Shown here: piece after piece, positions 34,479-45,122 of the stretch
How the letters are laid out: each line of letters opens with the position of its first letter
Numbering within the stretch: the stretch's first letter is position 1
Origin: Hymenopus coronatus
Lineage: Eukaryota > Arthropoda > Insecta > Mantodea > Hymenopodidae
Length of the DNA stretch: 64,000 nucleotides
Assembly (NCBI GenBank): GCA_030762935.1
Contig: CM060897.1
Location: forward strand, 113,890,176-113,954,175
Direction of reading: 5' to 3'
Translations under genes and position numbers: made by a program
Notes under the pieces: generated by a model
Database searches by the model: none
What the model was told of the DNA's origin: nothing
What the model saw: the letters and a program-made list of their open reading frames with translations, nothing else

Positions 34479-35233
34479 CGAGGTACGTCCAGAAAGTAAG
34501 TTCCGTTTAAATTTATCTCTGCTGAAGCGCTGCGATCGCAGTTCCGCACATGCGCGGTAGACGCTCTGTATCAAGGAAAAGAAACGTGCGCCATTTTGAG
34601 ATCGCTGTCAGCCACATACGCTTTGTTGTGCTTGCTTACAATGTCGGTGTTGATTGAAAATCCCGCCGCTTGTGAAATCAGATCTGTGATTCGTTTTCTG
34701 AATGCTAGGAAAGTGAAATCAATTGAAATTTATCGGCAAATTTGCTAAGTTTACGGACAAAATGCGATGAGTGATTTAATGGTGAGAAGATGGGTCCGAC
34801 AGTTCAATGAAGGACGTACTGAAGTGCACGATGAAGAACGAAGTGGGCGTCCATCCTTGGTTACAGAAGAACTGGTTCACGCGATTGATGACAAGATCCA
34901 GGAAAACTGCAAGTTTACAATTAGTGCTCTCGATATGGAATTTCCCCAAAGCTCACGATCACTAATTCATGAACTTGTTACCGAAAAACTGAAATTTCGT
35001 AAACTTTGCTCACGTTGGGTACCAAAGATTCTTACTGAGCAACAGGTGGCAAACTTCTATGAAGAAGGTATACAAAAACTTGTGCCACGCTATGCCAAAT
35101 GCCTGCAAAATTTCGGCAGTTATGTGGAGAAGTAGTGTAAGAGTTGTAGAATTTTGTGCAATAAATAATTATTCTGTATCTGTACACAATTTATTTTATT
35201 ACCAAACGGAACCTACTTTCTGGACGTACTTCG
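34479..35233 (+). mobile_element. Internally deleted mariner element (M1) with matching TIRs and TA duplication
   Basis: The 755-bp element starts CGAGGTACGTCCAGAAAGTA and ends with the complement of CGAAGTACGTCCAGAAAGTA. The inverted repeats match at about 28 of 30 positions. TA flanks both sides (34477-34478, 35234-35235). A full mariner is about 1.3 kb, so some 550 bp are missing, all from the transposase catalytic core. It sits inside repeat B, whose sequence resumes at TATAGTTTTTTCCCACTACC. As a short element with both ends intact it could in principle be moved by a related full transposase. Confidence 0.9.
34641..35135 (+). pseudogene. Mariner transposase: HTH domain fused in frame to C-terminal tail, DDE core deleted
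   Basis: The natural start is probably the ATG at 34641 (MSVLIENPAACEIRSVIRFL). After 35 codons comes one stop (TAA, 34746-34748). The same frame then stays open from 34749, through the ATG at 34767, to the stop at 35133. The visible part holds the second half of the paired HTH domain (MSDLMVRRWVRQFNEGRT, EERSGRPSLVTEELV, FPQSSRSLIHELV) and SRWVPKILTEQQ. It then jumps, near 35045, straight to the family's last residues (FYEEGIQKLVPRYAKC, LQNFGSYVEK). All three catalytic Asp residues of the D,D34D core are gone, yet the junction keeps the frame. Length is 122 codons from the internal ATG, against about 345 in the family. Confidence 0.85.
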
Positions 35234-35235
35234 TA

Positions 35236-35476
35236 TATAGTTTTTTCCCACTACCAGTTAACTGAAGTTGTAATTGGGTGTGCGCTCTGCTTATTACTAG
35301 GCACTCCCAATCTAGGCCTTATTTTCTCGCAAACATTTTTCTAACAGTTTTCTATACGCAAAATGTTCTACACGACACATTTTTCCACTAATTTCAAAAT
35401 ATTTTATATTCCGTATTATAATACATTAAATAAAATGGACATTTTACTTCTTCGAAAAAAAATGCTGCAAATGTTT
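35236..35476 (+). repeat. Repeat B copy 3, second part
   Basis: CACTACCAGTTAACTGAAGT, GGCACTCCCAATCTAGGCC, TTATTTTCTCGCAAACATTT, AAAATGTTCTACACGACACA. Interrupted after GCTGCAAATGTT by A copy 25. Confidence 0.75.
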
Positions 35477-35643
35477 ACTTTCTCTAGCACGCAGCTACAA
35501 TATATGTAGTAGCTACAGAATGTATAAATCTAAACATTCAATGTATATATTTTACCGGAAATATGTGTTTTGAGGTCCTCTGAGTCCAGAAAAGATCCTT
35601 TTAGAAAAAGCTCCTTGTGTATATGTTTCCGTCTCTGGACAAC
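35477..35643 (+). repeat. Repeat A copy 25, first part
   Basis: Head (ACTTTCTCTAGCACGCAG) to GTCTCTGGACAAC. Its last 27 bases are the left copy of the SINE target duplication. Confidence 0.85.
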
Positions 35644-35987
35644 TAAAACTAACTCCATGGCACGACAGCTCACGGGGAGCCTTGGCCTACCGCCCGGCCG
35701 CTGCGTCCCCCATCTCGGTCCATTACAGACGTCATGGATGGGGTGCAGTACTGGAGGGTGAGACGTGGTCAGCGCCTCGAGGCCCTCCCGGCCGGTTAAT
35801 GCGGTCCTCACGACCTGGAGCCGCTACTTCTCCATCAAGTAGCTCCTCAATTGGCCCCCCAGGGACCTCACGAGGCTGAGTGCACCCCGGTCCAGGTCTC
35901 CCAGCGGGGGAAAAATCCCCACGCCGGTACTGGGGATCGAACCCAGGTCTCCCGCTTGGTAGGCAGCTGCGCTACCACCGCGCTAAG
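35644..35987 (-). mobile_element. Full-length GC-rich tRNA-derived SINE (type 3)
   Basis: 344 bp on the minus strand. A tRNA-like head is present (AGCGCGGTGGTAGCGCAGCT = A box, GGGTTCGATCCCCAGTACC = B box), then a GC-rich body ending near CTGTCGTGCCATGGAG. It is flanked by an exact 27-bp duplication (35617-35643 and 35988-36014) from the microsatellite block of A copy 25. The duplication is long for LINE-driven insertion but otherwise typical, and its identity implies a recent insertion. The overlapping ORFs of 63-93 codons are by-products of high GC. Confidence 0.93.
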
Positions 35988-36710
35988 GTGTATATGTTTC
36001 CGTCTCTGGACAACATAGCTAAAAAAGAAAAGTCGGTTAAATGCTAAACTTGATATATAAATTCAGTAGCTGCCAAAGATGCGACATTAAAATTTTGAAG
36101 AAACTACATAACTACATGGAACCTTTTTCGAAAATTTTTATATTCTCAAGAACGGATTTAACGATTTTGAGTAAAATGTTAATGATATTTTCATGACAGA
36201 CAAAAAGTATGTCTTCAATTTTCTGGGACTAACCTCAGAAGAACTCTTCAATCCGGATGCCTTTTGTATAACTGGTAAATTGAGAATTAGATAGAAACTT
36301 ACTATACAAAAAAAAAAATGTAAAACTCCTTAAAATACTCAATTAAATTGCATAGGATATTTTTTGTAGGGTTACCCATTATCGTGATATTCCGTGTTTT
36401 TAAATTCATTTTTAATCTACTTTAACTGCAGGTCATCTTACTTTTCGGCTTTCTTTTGTTTATTCTCGGCAAGCAAAGGGAGTGGAATTTCAATTGTTTC
36501 ACACAGCGGCAGGCTTTAAAAAGTTTACTATTGATTTAGTTTAGTGTGTTCCCTTATTTCCCTTCTGCTTACAAAGAAACAAGTAATAAGACATATTTTG
36601 AGAATGTTTATCTCCATTGCAATGATGTACATAAAAGAATAAGTTTTGTAAGGAAAGTTTAATTGCAGAACAGCTCGAGAAAAACATGTGAATGGAACAC
36701 ACAGATTTTT
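35988..36710 (+). repeat. Repeat A copy 25, second part
   Basis: Resumes with the right copy of the duplication and ends AACATGTGAATGGAACACAC, then AGATTTTT. Confidence 0.85.
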
Positions 36711-36890
36711 CTAAATATAATATCATATTAAAATCAAGAGGTGTGGTGGGTGAAAAGTAATAGTTTTTCTCCGCTAATTAGAGCTAATATAAAATATATC
36801 TAATATTACAGATCTATTTGTAAGCTCATTTGCTGTAAAATTTGATTTTGTATATAAAAATGTTTAAAAATGGATGACATAGCTCATTTT
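36711..36890 (+). repeat. Repeat B copy 3, third part
   Basis: Resumes CTAAATATAATATCATATT, then TTCTCCGCTAATTAGAGCTA, and ends AGCTCATTTTTA. Compared with copy 1 the A element entered between T residues. Together with the mariner this dates repeat B as older than both. Confidence 0.75.
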
Positions 36891-36891
36891 T

Positions 36892-37230
36892 ACGTTCTCT
36901 GACACGTATATCATGCAATATACAAGTAGCTAGAGCAGATATTCTATTTCTCCTAAAATTTCTACGTCGAGATCTATTGGAGATGTATATTTTGAGGTCC
37001 TCTGAGTTCAAAAAACTGTTTTTTGTAAATCGTGTGTGTAGCTCAAACATAAAGAGACCGTTAATTACCAAACTTAGTTTTCGTGTTTAAAAAGGACGCG
37101 ACACAAAGATTTTCAAGAAAATCTCTCCACTACTAACTACACCTTAGATTGAAAATTTTCTGAAATTTTAATTTTTCTCGAAAATATTAATCATGTTTAC
37201 ATCAGAAATAAAATGTATATTTTAAATTAG
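36892..37230 (+). repeat. Repeat A copy 26, first 340 bp
   Basis: Worn head (ACGTTCTCTGACACGTATAT) to GAAATAAAATGTATATTTTA. Its tail half is missing, and a reverse copy starts at once. Confidence 0.8.
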
Positions 37231-38043
37231 AAAAATCTTATGTGTTCCATTCACATAGCTTCTACAGCTATTCCGCAAACAAACGCTTGTTACAAAACAT
37301 TATTACTTTATATAACAATTTTAATTGAAATAAACATTAGCAGAAAGGGGTTTATTACTCGCTTCTTTTAAAGCAGAAGGGAAATGAGGGAATACTTTAG
37401 GCTAAAGCGATAGTTGACTCTTTTAAAAGCAGGTCACTGTGTGAAACAATTGAGGTTCGGTTCACCTTGCATGATACCGTTTGAGCAACGTTAGGTAGTT
37501 TAAATTTGAAACTAGTAACAAGTAATATCTTGAAAACGGCCAACTCTATAAGAAAATGTATTTTATATAAAGTATGTGTTTAAATAAGATCAACATTTTA
37601 TTGTGTAGTAAACTTGTCTCGTACGATTTAAACATTATGCACAATTCTGCAAACTCCATCCAGAAGAAAGAGGTCTTCAGAAGCAATTTCCAGAAAGTTC
37701 AAGATGTACATTTTATTTGGGATGTTTAATGTTGCTACGGGATTTTAATAAAAATCGTTAGACCCATTTTTGAGTAAATCAAAATTTTAAAAAAATATTT
37801 CATGTAAAGGGTAGCTTGTGCTGGGGAGATTTTCTTGAAAATCTTCGTGTCGCATCCTTGGAAGCTATTCTCCCTAAATACCAAGTTTGGTATTAAGTCT
37901 TTCCGTTTTTAGCTATACCTTTTTCGGACTCAGGGGACCCCAAAACATATTTACAGTGAAATTTTGACATCGAATTTTTGGGTGAAATGGAATAAAATCT
38001 CTATCTACTTCGTACATTGTGCATACGGGCTAGAGAAAGTAAA
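37231..38043 (-). repeat. Repeat A copy 27, internally deleted
   Basis: Reverse unit from AAAATCTTATGTGTTCCATT to GGGCTAGAGAAAGTAAA. The microsatellite is absent. Confidence 0.85.
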
Positions 38044-38820
38044 TTTATCAAAATATCTCTATCTATATCCGTAATACCCTGTGTATTTGTTTTCACAGAA
38101 GTAGCAAATACAGATCTCTTTGATGTCGAAATATTCAACAGTCTAATACCATATACCTATTTTGTGTTTTGAAAGCCAAAGGCTACAGACAAAAATAGAT
38201 GTAAAATGTGTGTTGCAAAAGCTGAAAACAAAAGATGAGACAGAACTGATCAATAGCATCAATAATGAAAGCAGAAGATACGGAACAGAAAGTGGTAGTG
38301 AAACTGGAACAAAAGGGATAGAACGAAAACAAAATAAGAAGCACTTGCTAAGAAAAGAGGATTTAGTTTCTTTTAAACCCTGGGGCTAGCGACCCGTGCT
38401 CATAAACAGGAACTATAGCATGCAAAAGAAATGCATTTCTTTCTTCTCCTCTTTGGTTTGCTTACCGCTTCTCTTCTTTCTAAATGTGCGTGTAAAACAA
38501 GGGTAAGGAAACCTTGTTGCATTATTCATGTCCTGTGATGAACCCCTTGCTCCGTACTACCCTCAAGATGTAGCCGAAACTAAATAAGGTCACTTGTATG
38601 TTTTCTTCTGCTACCCCTTTGGTCAAAGTTTCTGCCAAACAGCCACTTATGTTGTTAAGCGTGTCATTCAAAGGATCCTTACCACATTAACGTTCGTGGC
38701 ATCTCGCAAAGGAGCCGGAAAGCGGCTTTAGGGCTAAAGGGACAGAAGCTTCGGTGAAAAGCGTGTTCCCTTTTTCCAAAACTTGTATGTGGGTCACAAA
38801 ATAGTAAATAGAATTCAAAA
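38044..38820. other. Unassigned spacer with one hydrophilic ORF
   Basis: A plus-strand frame of 75 codons (38162-38389, TTG at its start; rich in K, E, S, N; ends LLRKEDLVSFKPWG) stands out from the AT-rich background but has no convincing start or known homologue. It may be an exon or a relic. Confidence 0.3.
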
Positions 38821-39675
38821 AAAAAAAAATCTGATGTGCACCATTCACATGACTTTCTCTAAATCCCTGCAACAAATTATTCTTAAAAAGCCTATACTTC
38901 TATTTACTTCATGCTAATCAGTAAAACATTAGCAGAAATAGCCGTATTACTTGCTTCCTTGTAAGCAGAGGTGAAATAAGGGAGTACCATAGGTTAAAGT
39001 GATAATCAAAATATGGTTGCAATGCCACTGTAGTTCCAGAAACCAAAAATAACGAATCTCACAAAAACAACGAACTCCACGAAAAAATGTAAATATCATA
39101 AATTGTGTGTTTTAACGTGCTCTACATTTTTTGTATAGTAAGTTTTTGTCCATGTCTTACGGTTTAGCAGGTATTCAAAATTCAGTAAAATTCATCCAGA
39201 ATAAACACTCTTCAGAGGCTATTCCCAGAAAATTCAAGATATACATTTTATTTTTCAGGTAAATATCTTTAATATACGAAATTTTAATCAAAATCGTTAG
39301 AGCCATTTTTGAGAAAATCAAAATTTTTGAAAAAAGTTCCATGTAAAGGGTAGTAGGGAATGGGGGGATTTTTCTCAAAATCTTCGTGTCGCTTCCCTGG
39401 AAGTTACTAAACTGAAATACCAAGTTTGGTATTTTACAGACTTTTCGTTTTTGAGTTATCGTGTTCACAGACACACGGACACTGACACACGGACACTCTG
39501 ACACACGGACCCACTGACACACGAACACACACACACGAACCTTTTTGTGAAAATTATTTTTTGGATATTGGGGACCCTAAAACCTATATTTCCGGTGAAA
39601 TCTCGGTATCGAATTTTTGGGTGGAGTGCAATACCTTCTCTATACACTATGTTCATAGTGCATGTAGAGAAAGTA
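38821..39675 (-). repeat. Repeat A copy 28, full length
   Basis: Reverse unit with a long imperfect GACACACGGACACT microsatellite (39469-39540). Head-to-tail with copy 29. Confidence 0.9.
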
Positions 39676-40364
39676 AAGATCTGATGTGTTCCATTCACAT
39701 GACCTTCTCCAGCTGTTCCAAATACGCACTATTCTTACAAAAGATTATTCTTTTTCTATATCATGCTAAACGAGATATACATTAACACCATTGGCCTTAC
39801 TAACTTAGTTCCTTATAAGCAGAAGGGAAATAAGGGTATATACCAGGATAAAGTGATAGTAAAATTCTTTAAATGCCGATCGATGTGTGAACAATTGAAA
39901 TTCGGCTCGCTTTTCATTTCCATAAAAACAAAAGAGAGAAGAAACCAGTTTTGTAAAATTCAGCAATACTCATCCAGAATACACACTTTTTCAGATGCTA
40001 TTCCCAGGAAATTTAAGATATACATTTTTTGTGATGTAAATGGTTTTAATATGTGGTATTTTAACTTTTGAGAAAAAAATTAAAAAGCTTTTCCATGCAA
40101 AGATAAATTTGGGGTTGGGGTTTTTATTGAAAATTGTCGTGTCGCATCCTTGGAAGATACCAAACTTAAATATCAAGTTTGGTATTTAACGGTCTTTTAG
40201 TTTTTGAGCTTTACTGTAAAGAGACACAAAAACACAAACACACACCAACCTTTTTATAAAGTGCTTTTTTGGTCTCAAAAGATCTCAAAACGAATTCGCT
40301 GTAGCAAATTTTTTAATGGATTACAATATTTGTTCTACATACGTAGTACTTGTAGAGAAATTAC
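39676..40364 (-). repeat. Repeat A copy 29, internally deleted
   Basis: Starts GATCTGATGTGTTCCATTCA immediately after copy 28. About 150 bp are lost near 39950, between the CTCCTGGCCA-like block and the AAATTCATCCAGAAT block. Confidence 0.85.
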
Positions 40365-40454
40365 AAATATTAAAAACCCAAGTTAAAGAACCAACAGTCA
40401 ACTAGTTGTTCCAGATATGACCTTGGATCTTTAAAAGGGGCTACACAAATTAAG

Positions 40455-41299
40455 CAATTGTTCCATTCACGTGACTTTCTGTACCTGTTCCACAAACAAG
40501 GCTTTTATTCAAAAGATAAATATTTTATCTACGTCATACTAGTCAAGATACACATAAGCAGAATTACTCTTAATACTAGCTTCCTTGTGAATAGAAGGGA
40601 AATAAGGGATACACTAAAGCGAGAGTCAACACCTTTGAAAACCGCTCCCTTTGAGAAACAATTGAAATTCCATTCTTTTTTCCTGCCTGAAGCAAACAAA
40701 CGAGAAACAAAAAAAAAATATCTTCCCGTTAGAGAAAAGTTTAAGTGGCTTAAAATATATATAAAAATCTGGAATATCTTGAAATTGTTAACTTTACAAA
40801 AAAATGTAATTGGTATAAACTGTGAGTTTTAATGAGGTCTACACTTTTGTGCAGTAAGTTTTGTCTATCTCTTATGGTTTCCTAGTTATACAAAAGTCAT
40901 CTAGAATGAAGAGGTCTTCAGAGGCTATTTCCATAAAATTCAAGTTATATATTTCGTTTGGCATAAAAATATCTCAAAAATAAGATATTGTAATCAAAAT
41001 CCTTAGAGCCATTTTTAATAAAATCAAAATTTTTGCAAAATGTTCCATGTAAAGGGTAGTTGGATTTCCTTGAAAACATTCTTGTTGCATCCATGGAAGA
41101 GACTCATATTAAATACCAAGTTTGGTATTTAGCCGACTTTAGGTTTTTGAACTATGCTCGTCACAGGCACACATACACACACACAAACGGATGTGCTGTT
41201 ACATTTTTTTTTGGAATCAGGGGGTCTCAAAACATGTTTTTCTGGTGAAATTTCGGTATCGAAATACATAGTATCTACACAGTGCGTATAGAGAAAGTA
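40455..41299 (-). repeat. Repeat A copy 30
   Basis: Reverse unit with slightly truncated tail (CAATTGTTCCATTCACGTGA) and worn head (GTGCGTATAGAGAAAGTAA). Confidence 0.85.
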
Positions 41300-41910
41300 A
41301 TAAAATAAAATAAAGCGAAGTGCAAACAGAGGAAAAGAAAGTAAAAGTTTGGTTCCACAGCGGTCAAATTACATTTCGGCTTTCAAATGATAACAATGAT
41401 GTCAATTCGAATGTCTATTATTTGTGAAGTAACACGCTTTTAAGGTTAAAATGCTTTCTTAAGTTTATTTCACTTCAGATTTGCTTTGACATTTCTCCAG
41501 CAGTCCTGAAGGAAGACCACAATCTCACATGGGAGTTGGCATTTTGAATTTACATTCGCGATGCACGCGCCATAAAAGGAATGACCCCACCGAGAGCCTG
41601 CTATCATCAGGAAGTGGCAGAACATGTTTCGGGATGATCACGCAGGCTCTCCCGCAGGACATTTCACGCATCCATGTCTCTGGTTCCTGTATCGATCATT
41701 ACCCTGAAGAGATCCTAGGATATTCGTCTCCACTTGAGCATATCATAAACAGATCTCAGTTCAGGTGGAGGAATTACCCATTTGTGTGCAGTGTAGAGTA
41801 TTCACAACTTGAGGATTGTAAAACAGATAGGATATAAAATGGGAAAATATTAGTCGACTCTAGTGATTTATGTAAGGAAATGTTATTCAATTTAACATCT
41901 TAGATATTTT
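41300..41910. other. Non-repeat island with a 102-codon ORF of unknown kind
   Basis: 41529-41837 on the plus strand is open for 102 codons from an ATG (MGVGILNLHSRCTRHKRNDP...), in DNA clearly GC-richer than its surroundings. The product has no motif I recognise: no signal peptide, no membrane segment. It could be part of an exon, a captured sequence or a relic of an unrecognised element. Confidence 0.3.
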
Positions 41911-42382
41911 ACTTTCTCTACACGTACTATCTACATAATGTAACTAGAGAAGTTATTGTATTGCACCCAAAAAATTCGATACCGAGATTTCATCGAAAAT
42001 ACATGTTTTGGGTCCCCCTGAATCAAAAACATGTTTTGAAAAACGTCCGTGTGCGTGTCTGTGGACACCATATCTCAAAAACCAAAAGACCGTTAAATAC
42101 CAAACTTTTTATTTAAGTTTGGTATCTTTCAAGGATGCAACACGAAGATTTTCAAGAAAATCCCCCACCCCAAACTAACCTTTACATGGAAAAAAAATTC
42201 GAAAATTGTTTTTTTGAAAAATGGCTCTAACGATTTTGATTAAAATTTCTTACATTTAAGATATTTAAATAACAAATAAAATGTATATCTTGAATTTTCT
42301 GGGGATATCCTCTAAAGACCTCTTTATTCTGGATGATTTTTGTTGTATTTTGCATAACTGGTAAACCGTAACAGATATACAA
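41911..42382 (+). repeat. Repeat A copy 31, tail half lost
   Basis: Head ACTTTCTCTACACGTACTAT to AACCGTAACAGATATAC. Truncated where Penelope-flanking sequence begins. Confidence 0.85.
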
Positions 42383-42611
42383 TCGAACTTCAAGGATTTG
42401 TTAAATTAAAAGCAAAAGGGAGACATATAGTGGCAAATATAAAATTTTTGATTTTTTGTCTTAGCTGCAGAGTCACGCCGCATTTTGTTAAAAATATATT
42501 AAATACAATGACTACATCCTACATCAAAAATGGCCGAAAACTTTCAAATTAAAACGGAAAAGCAAGAATATTACAAAGCTTTACACAAAATAGATGTACA
42601 TCTTTATCAAA

Positions 42612-42840
42612 GCCGTGCAGTGGCCGAGTAGTTAGACCACTCGCCTCTCACCTAGACGGCCTGGGTTCGATCCCATGCGACCGCATGCGAGATTTGTGGT
42701 GGACGAAGCGGCGCTGGGGCGGGTTTTCTCCGGGTACTCCGGTTTCCCCCGCCATCTCATTCCACCGGTGCTCCATCATTCATGTATCATCAGTGTCACC
42801 GCCTGCGGTGCCATAAGTAGTTAAAGCGGGCTTAAATGTG
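42612..42840 (+). mobile_element. tRNA-derived SINE (type 1)
   Basis: Starts GCCGTGCAGTGGCCGAGTAG (A box TGGCCGAGTAG), then CCTGGGTTCGATCCCATGCG (B box). The body GTGGTGGACGAAGCGGCGCT, TTTTCTCCGGGTACTCCGGT and TCACCGCCTGCGGTGCCATA follows. It is the same family as 58527-58773 in the opposite orientation. It lies within the 5' part of the Penelope-like element. No clear target duplication remains, so the insertion is old. It is not a tRNA gene: the anticodon region and acceptor do not fold into a normal tRNA 3' half. Confidence 0.85.
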
Positions 42841-43219
42841 ACAAGTATAGTAGATTTCCCACAATGGGGAAAGTTTGAAGAAAACTACCTTGCGTACTTA
42901 AATTTTATTGTGACAAAGAAAACTGAGACTTTAAAAAGAAATTAAATGATCTTAAATATGAACAGTTACCTCATTTTCAATCACAGAAATAACAAAAAAT
43001 TAAAAACAGTAACCACGTAGTTAATCTATATAGTGAAACTTTCAATAATCAAGAATTGCAGCTGTTGGATAAAGGTTTTAAAACAGCCTAGCTTTCTCAG
43101 AAGGCATTCCTGACTATGTAGCAGACCTAAGCCTGGCTACCTGGGGACTTGTACAAACTGCTGCTAATACATTAAAATTACAATGAGCAGAAATATTTAA
43201 AGATTTACAGTACAATCGT

Positions 43220-43498
43220 ATGAAAAATCCAGAATTAAAGCTAATCAAACATCTTAATGAGTGTGCTGTAGTGTTTTTAAAAGCTTGTAAGGGCAATCAA
43301 ATAGTAATTTTAAATAAATATTATTATAAATCCAGAGTTTTGCAGTTACTAAAAAAAGATGACTATACTTTAATACGCAAAGATCCACTAAATGCATGTG
43401 CTAAACTTGTTAACCATGCAATAACCAAATCTAACTTCATACCAGCAGAGGTTAAAAAGTTATTAAAAATAAGTAATCCTATACTACACAGGATTTAG
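43220..43498 (+). pseudogene. Penelope-like protein fragment, N-terminal part of RT
   Basis: A 92-codon open stretch: NPELKLIKHLNECAVVFLKA, KGNQIVILNKYYYKSRVLQL, then LLKKDDYTLIRKDPLNA. It corresponds to the 'DKGN..V..D...Y' start of Penelope reverse transcriptase, with the usual D of DKGN changed to C (ACKGN). It ends at NPILHRI, just before the worn 'LPK.HK' motif (CLPKTK) in another frame. Confidence 0.7.
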
Positions 43499-43859
43499 TG
43501 TCTGCCAAAAACAAAAATTTGGCAGCATGAGAACTCAAATTAATAATATAAGCTCTCCCAGATATAATTTTTCTAAATGGTTAACACAAAAGTTAACCTC
43601 ACTTAAAAAATCAAAAGCTCATTGCACTTAATTAGCAAAATCAAACAGCTTGCACTGATAGGAGAAGACATACTCGTTGTTTTTTGAAGTCACTTCTTTA
43701 TTTACAAATGTATCATTTGATAAATTATCCATTTTACTGGAAGAATGGTTAATTTTATTTCAGTAGATGATAACATAATTGGAGAACTAATTACGCTTAC
43801 AGATTGCTGTATCAGTCAATCATTATTTACTTTTGACACTACTTTTTTAAACAGACACA

Positions 43860-44010
43860 AAGACTAGCCATGGGAAATCCACTTTCACCTTTTATAGTAA
43901 GTTTATATATGAGTATTCTGGAAATCAAAGTCACCAAACAACATCCTGTAGTATTCAAAGTATGGCATAGATATGTGGATGATATATCATGCTTACCCAA
44001 GTCATAAGTA
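43860..44010 (+). pseudogene. Penelope-like RT catalytic region (YVDD)
   Basis: MGNPLSPFIVSLYMSILEIK then VFKVWHRYVDDISCLPKS. The YVDD box at 43972-43983 supplies two catalytic Asp residues, and MGNPLSP is the preceding conserved RT motif. A stop follows within 10 codons, so it is not functional. Confidence 0.8.
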
Positions 44011-44297
44011 AGTCATTGAATATATTCAATTCTCAGGATAAAAGTATTAAGTTCACTATGGAAACTGAAAATAACTATATAGAATAATATATGCAGTCCT
44101 AAAAGCCATAAACACACTGTATTTTAAAGCTGAATACATAGCTTAATTAAAGTGCATTTAACAAAGGAAGCACACAAGAAAGAATTCAATTACATTATTG
44201 CACAAAATAATGGATTTAATAGTCAATTAATTTATAATATTTATAATAAACAAGAAAATTTAATAAAAAGCAGAAAGAAGTTAGCTTATTAAAACCG

Positions 44298-44546
44298 ATG
44301 AAAGACAAATATAAGTATAAAAGATTTAATTTTCATCCAAAATTGCTTCCAGAGTTCAAAAAAATATTTGACAAGTATAACATAACACTTGCCCCTTGCA
44401 GCAGATTCAATTTGAAAAATGTGTTAATTAAACCACTTGACAAAACAGTGAATAAGTTAAATAAATGTGGTGTCTATCAAATTAATTGTAATGATTGTGA
44501 AAAAGTTTACATTGGCAGAACAAAGAGAAGCTTAAAACTAATATAA
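44298..44546 (+). pseudogene. Penelope-like GIY-YIG endonuclease domain, N part
   Basis: An 82-codon frame. GVY (44469-44477) and YIG (44508-44516) are the two halves of the GIY-YIG motif, with a Cys pair between (INCNDCEK) as usual in Penelope elements, followed by R..RSLK. A single-base frameshift just after RSLK moves the rest (TNIKVHQRNIKLKQ, SAVANHFWNTNHKIG) into the frame at 44570-44893. Confidence 0.8.
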
Positions 44547-44876
44547 AGGTACATCAAAGAAACATTAAATTGAAACAGTTGGATAAATCAGCAGTAGCCA
44601 ATCATTTCTGGAATACTAATCACAAAATTGGACAGGAAATTAAATTACTGAAAGCCATTAACACTCATTCAGAATTACATATCTGTGAGAAAATCTTCAT
44701 TCATAGTAATAGCAGTAATGTGGTTAACTTTGAAACACCCCCAGCAGATGCCATTTTAAAATTTGTACAAACTGAAAGTCAAGCTAAAGGCTCAAAACTA
44801 GCAAACAGTTCCGAAACGTTCCAACAGAGATCGCCAAGGTCACGCAAAAAGAAGACTAGCGCACATAAGATTTTTT

Positions 44877-44989
44877 ACTTTCTTTACACGTAATATATAC
44901 ATGGTGTATACAGAAAGTATTTTATTGCACATACTTCTATACTAAGATTTCACTGGAAAGGCGTGTTTTAGAAATTCCTGAATAAAAAG
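44877..44989 (+). repeat. Repeat A copy 32, head fragment
   Basis: ACTTTCTTTACACGTAATAT to GAAATTCCTGAATAAAAAG. Cut where a reverse tail begins. Confidence 0.8.
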
Positions 44990-45122
44990 AAAATCTGATG
45001 TGTTCCATTCACATGAATTTCTATGTCTCTGTAACAAACTATTGTTACAAAGCTTATTCTTATATCTACATCATGCTAATCGAGATAAGCATTAGCAGAA
45101 ATTCCCTTGTAAGTTCAAAGGA
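44990..45122 (-). repeat. Repeat A copy 33, tail fragment
   Basis: AAAATCTGATGTGTTCCATT to CCCTTGTAAGTTCAAAGG. A second reverse tail follows. Confidence 0.8.

Larger units (their letters stand above)
42530..44865 (+). mobile_element. Penelope-like retroelement, broken
   Basis: Colinear pieces of one protein, in three frames with stops. N-terminal: MAENFQIKTEKQEYYKAL (42531 onward), then after a SINE KRKLNDLKYEQLPHF and VNLYSETFNNQELQLLDKGF. Reverse-transcriptase region: KGNQIVILNKYYYKS (43290), LLKKDDYTLIRKDP, a worn CLPKTK, MGNPLSPFIVSLYMS (43870) and RYVDDI. GIY-YIG region: GVYQINCNDCEKVYIGRTKR. C-terminal: SAVANHFWNTNHKIG (44588). The order N domain, RT, GIY-YIG is unique to endonuclease-bearing Penelope-like elements. 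Long-terminal-repeat-like ends, usual in the family, were not found. The element ends against an A head at 44877. Confidence 0.85.

Noticed and set aside
34767..35135. A functional small DNA-binding host protein
   Set aside because: It sits between mariner TIRs, matches mariner N- and C-termini, and the natural frame has a stop at 34746.
44298..44893. A host GIY-YIG nuclease gene
   Set aside because: The upstream reverse-transcriptase pieces with YVDD and the Penelope-specific Cys pair place it in a Penelope-like element.
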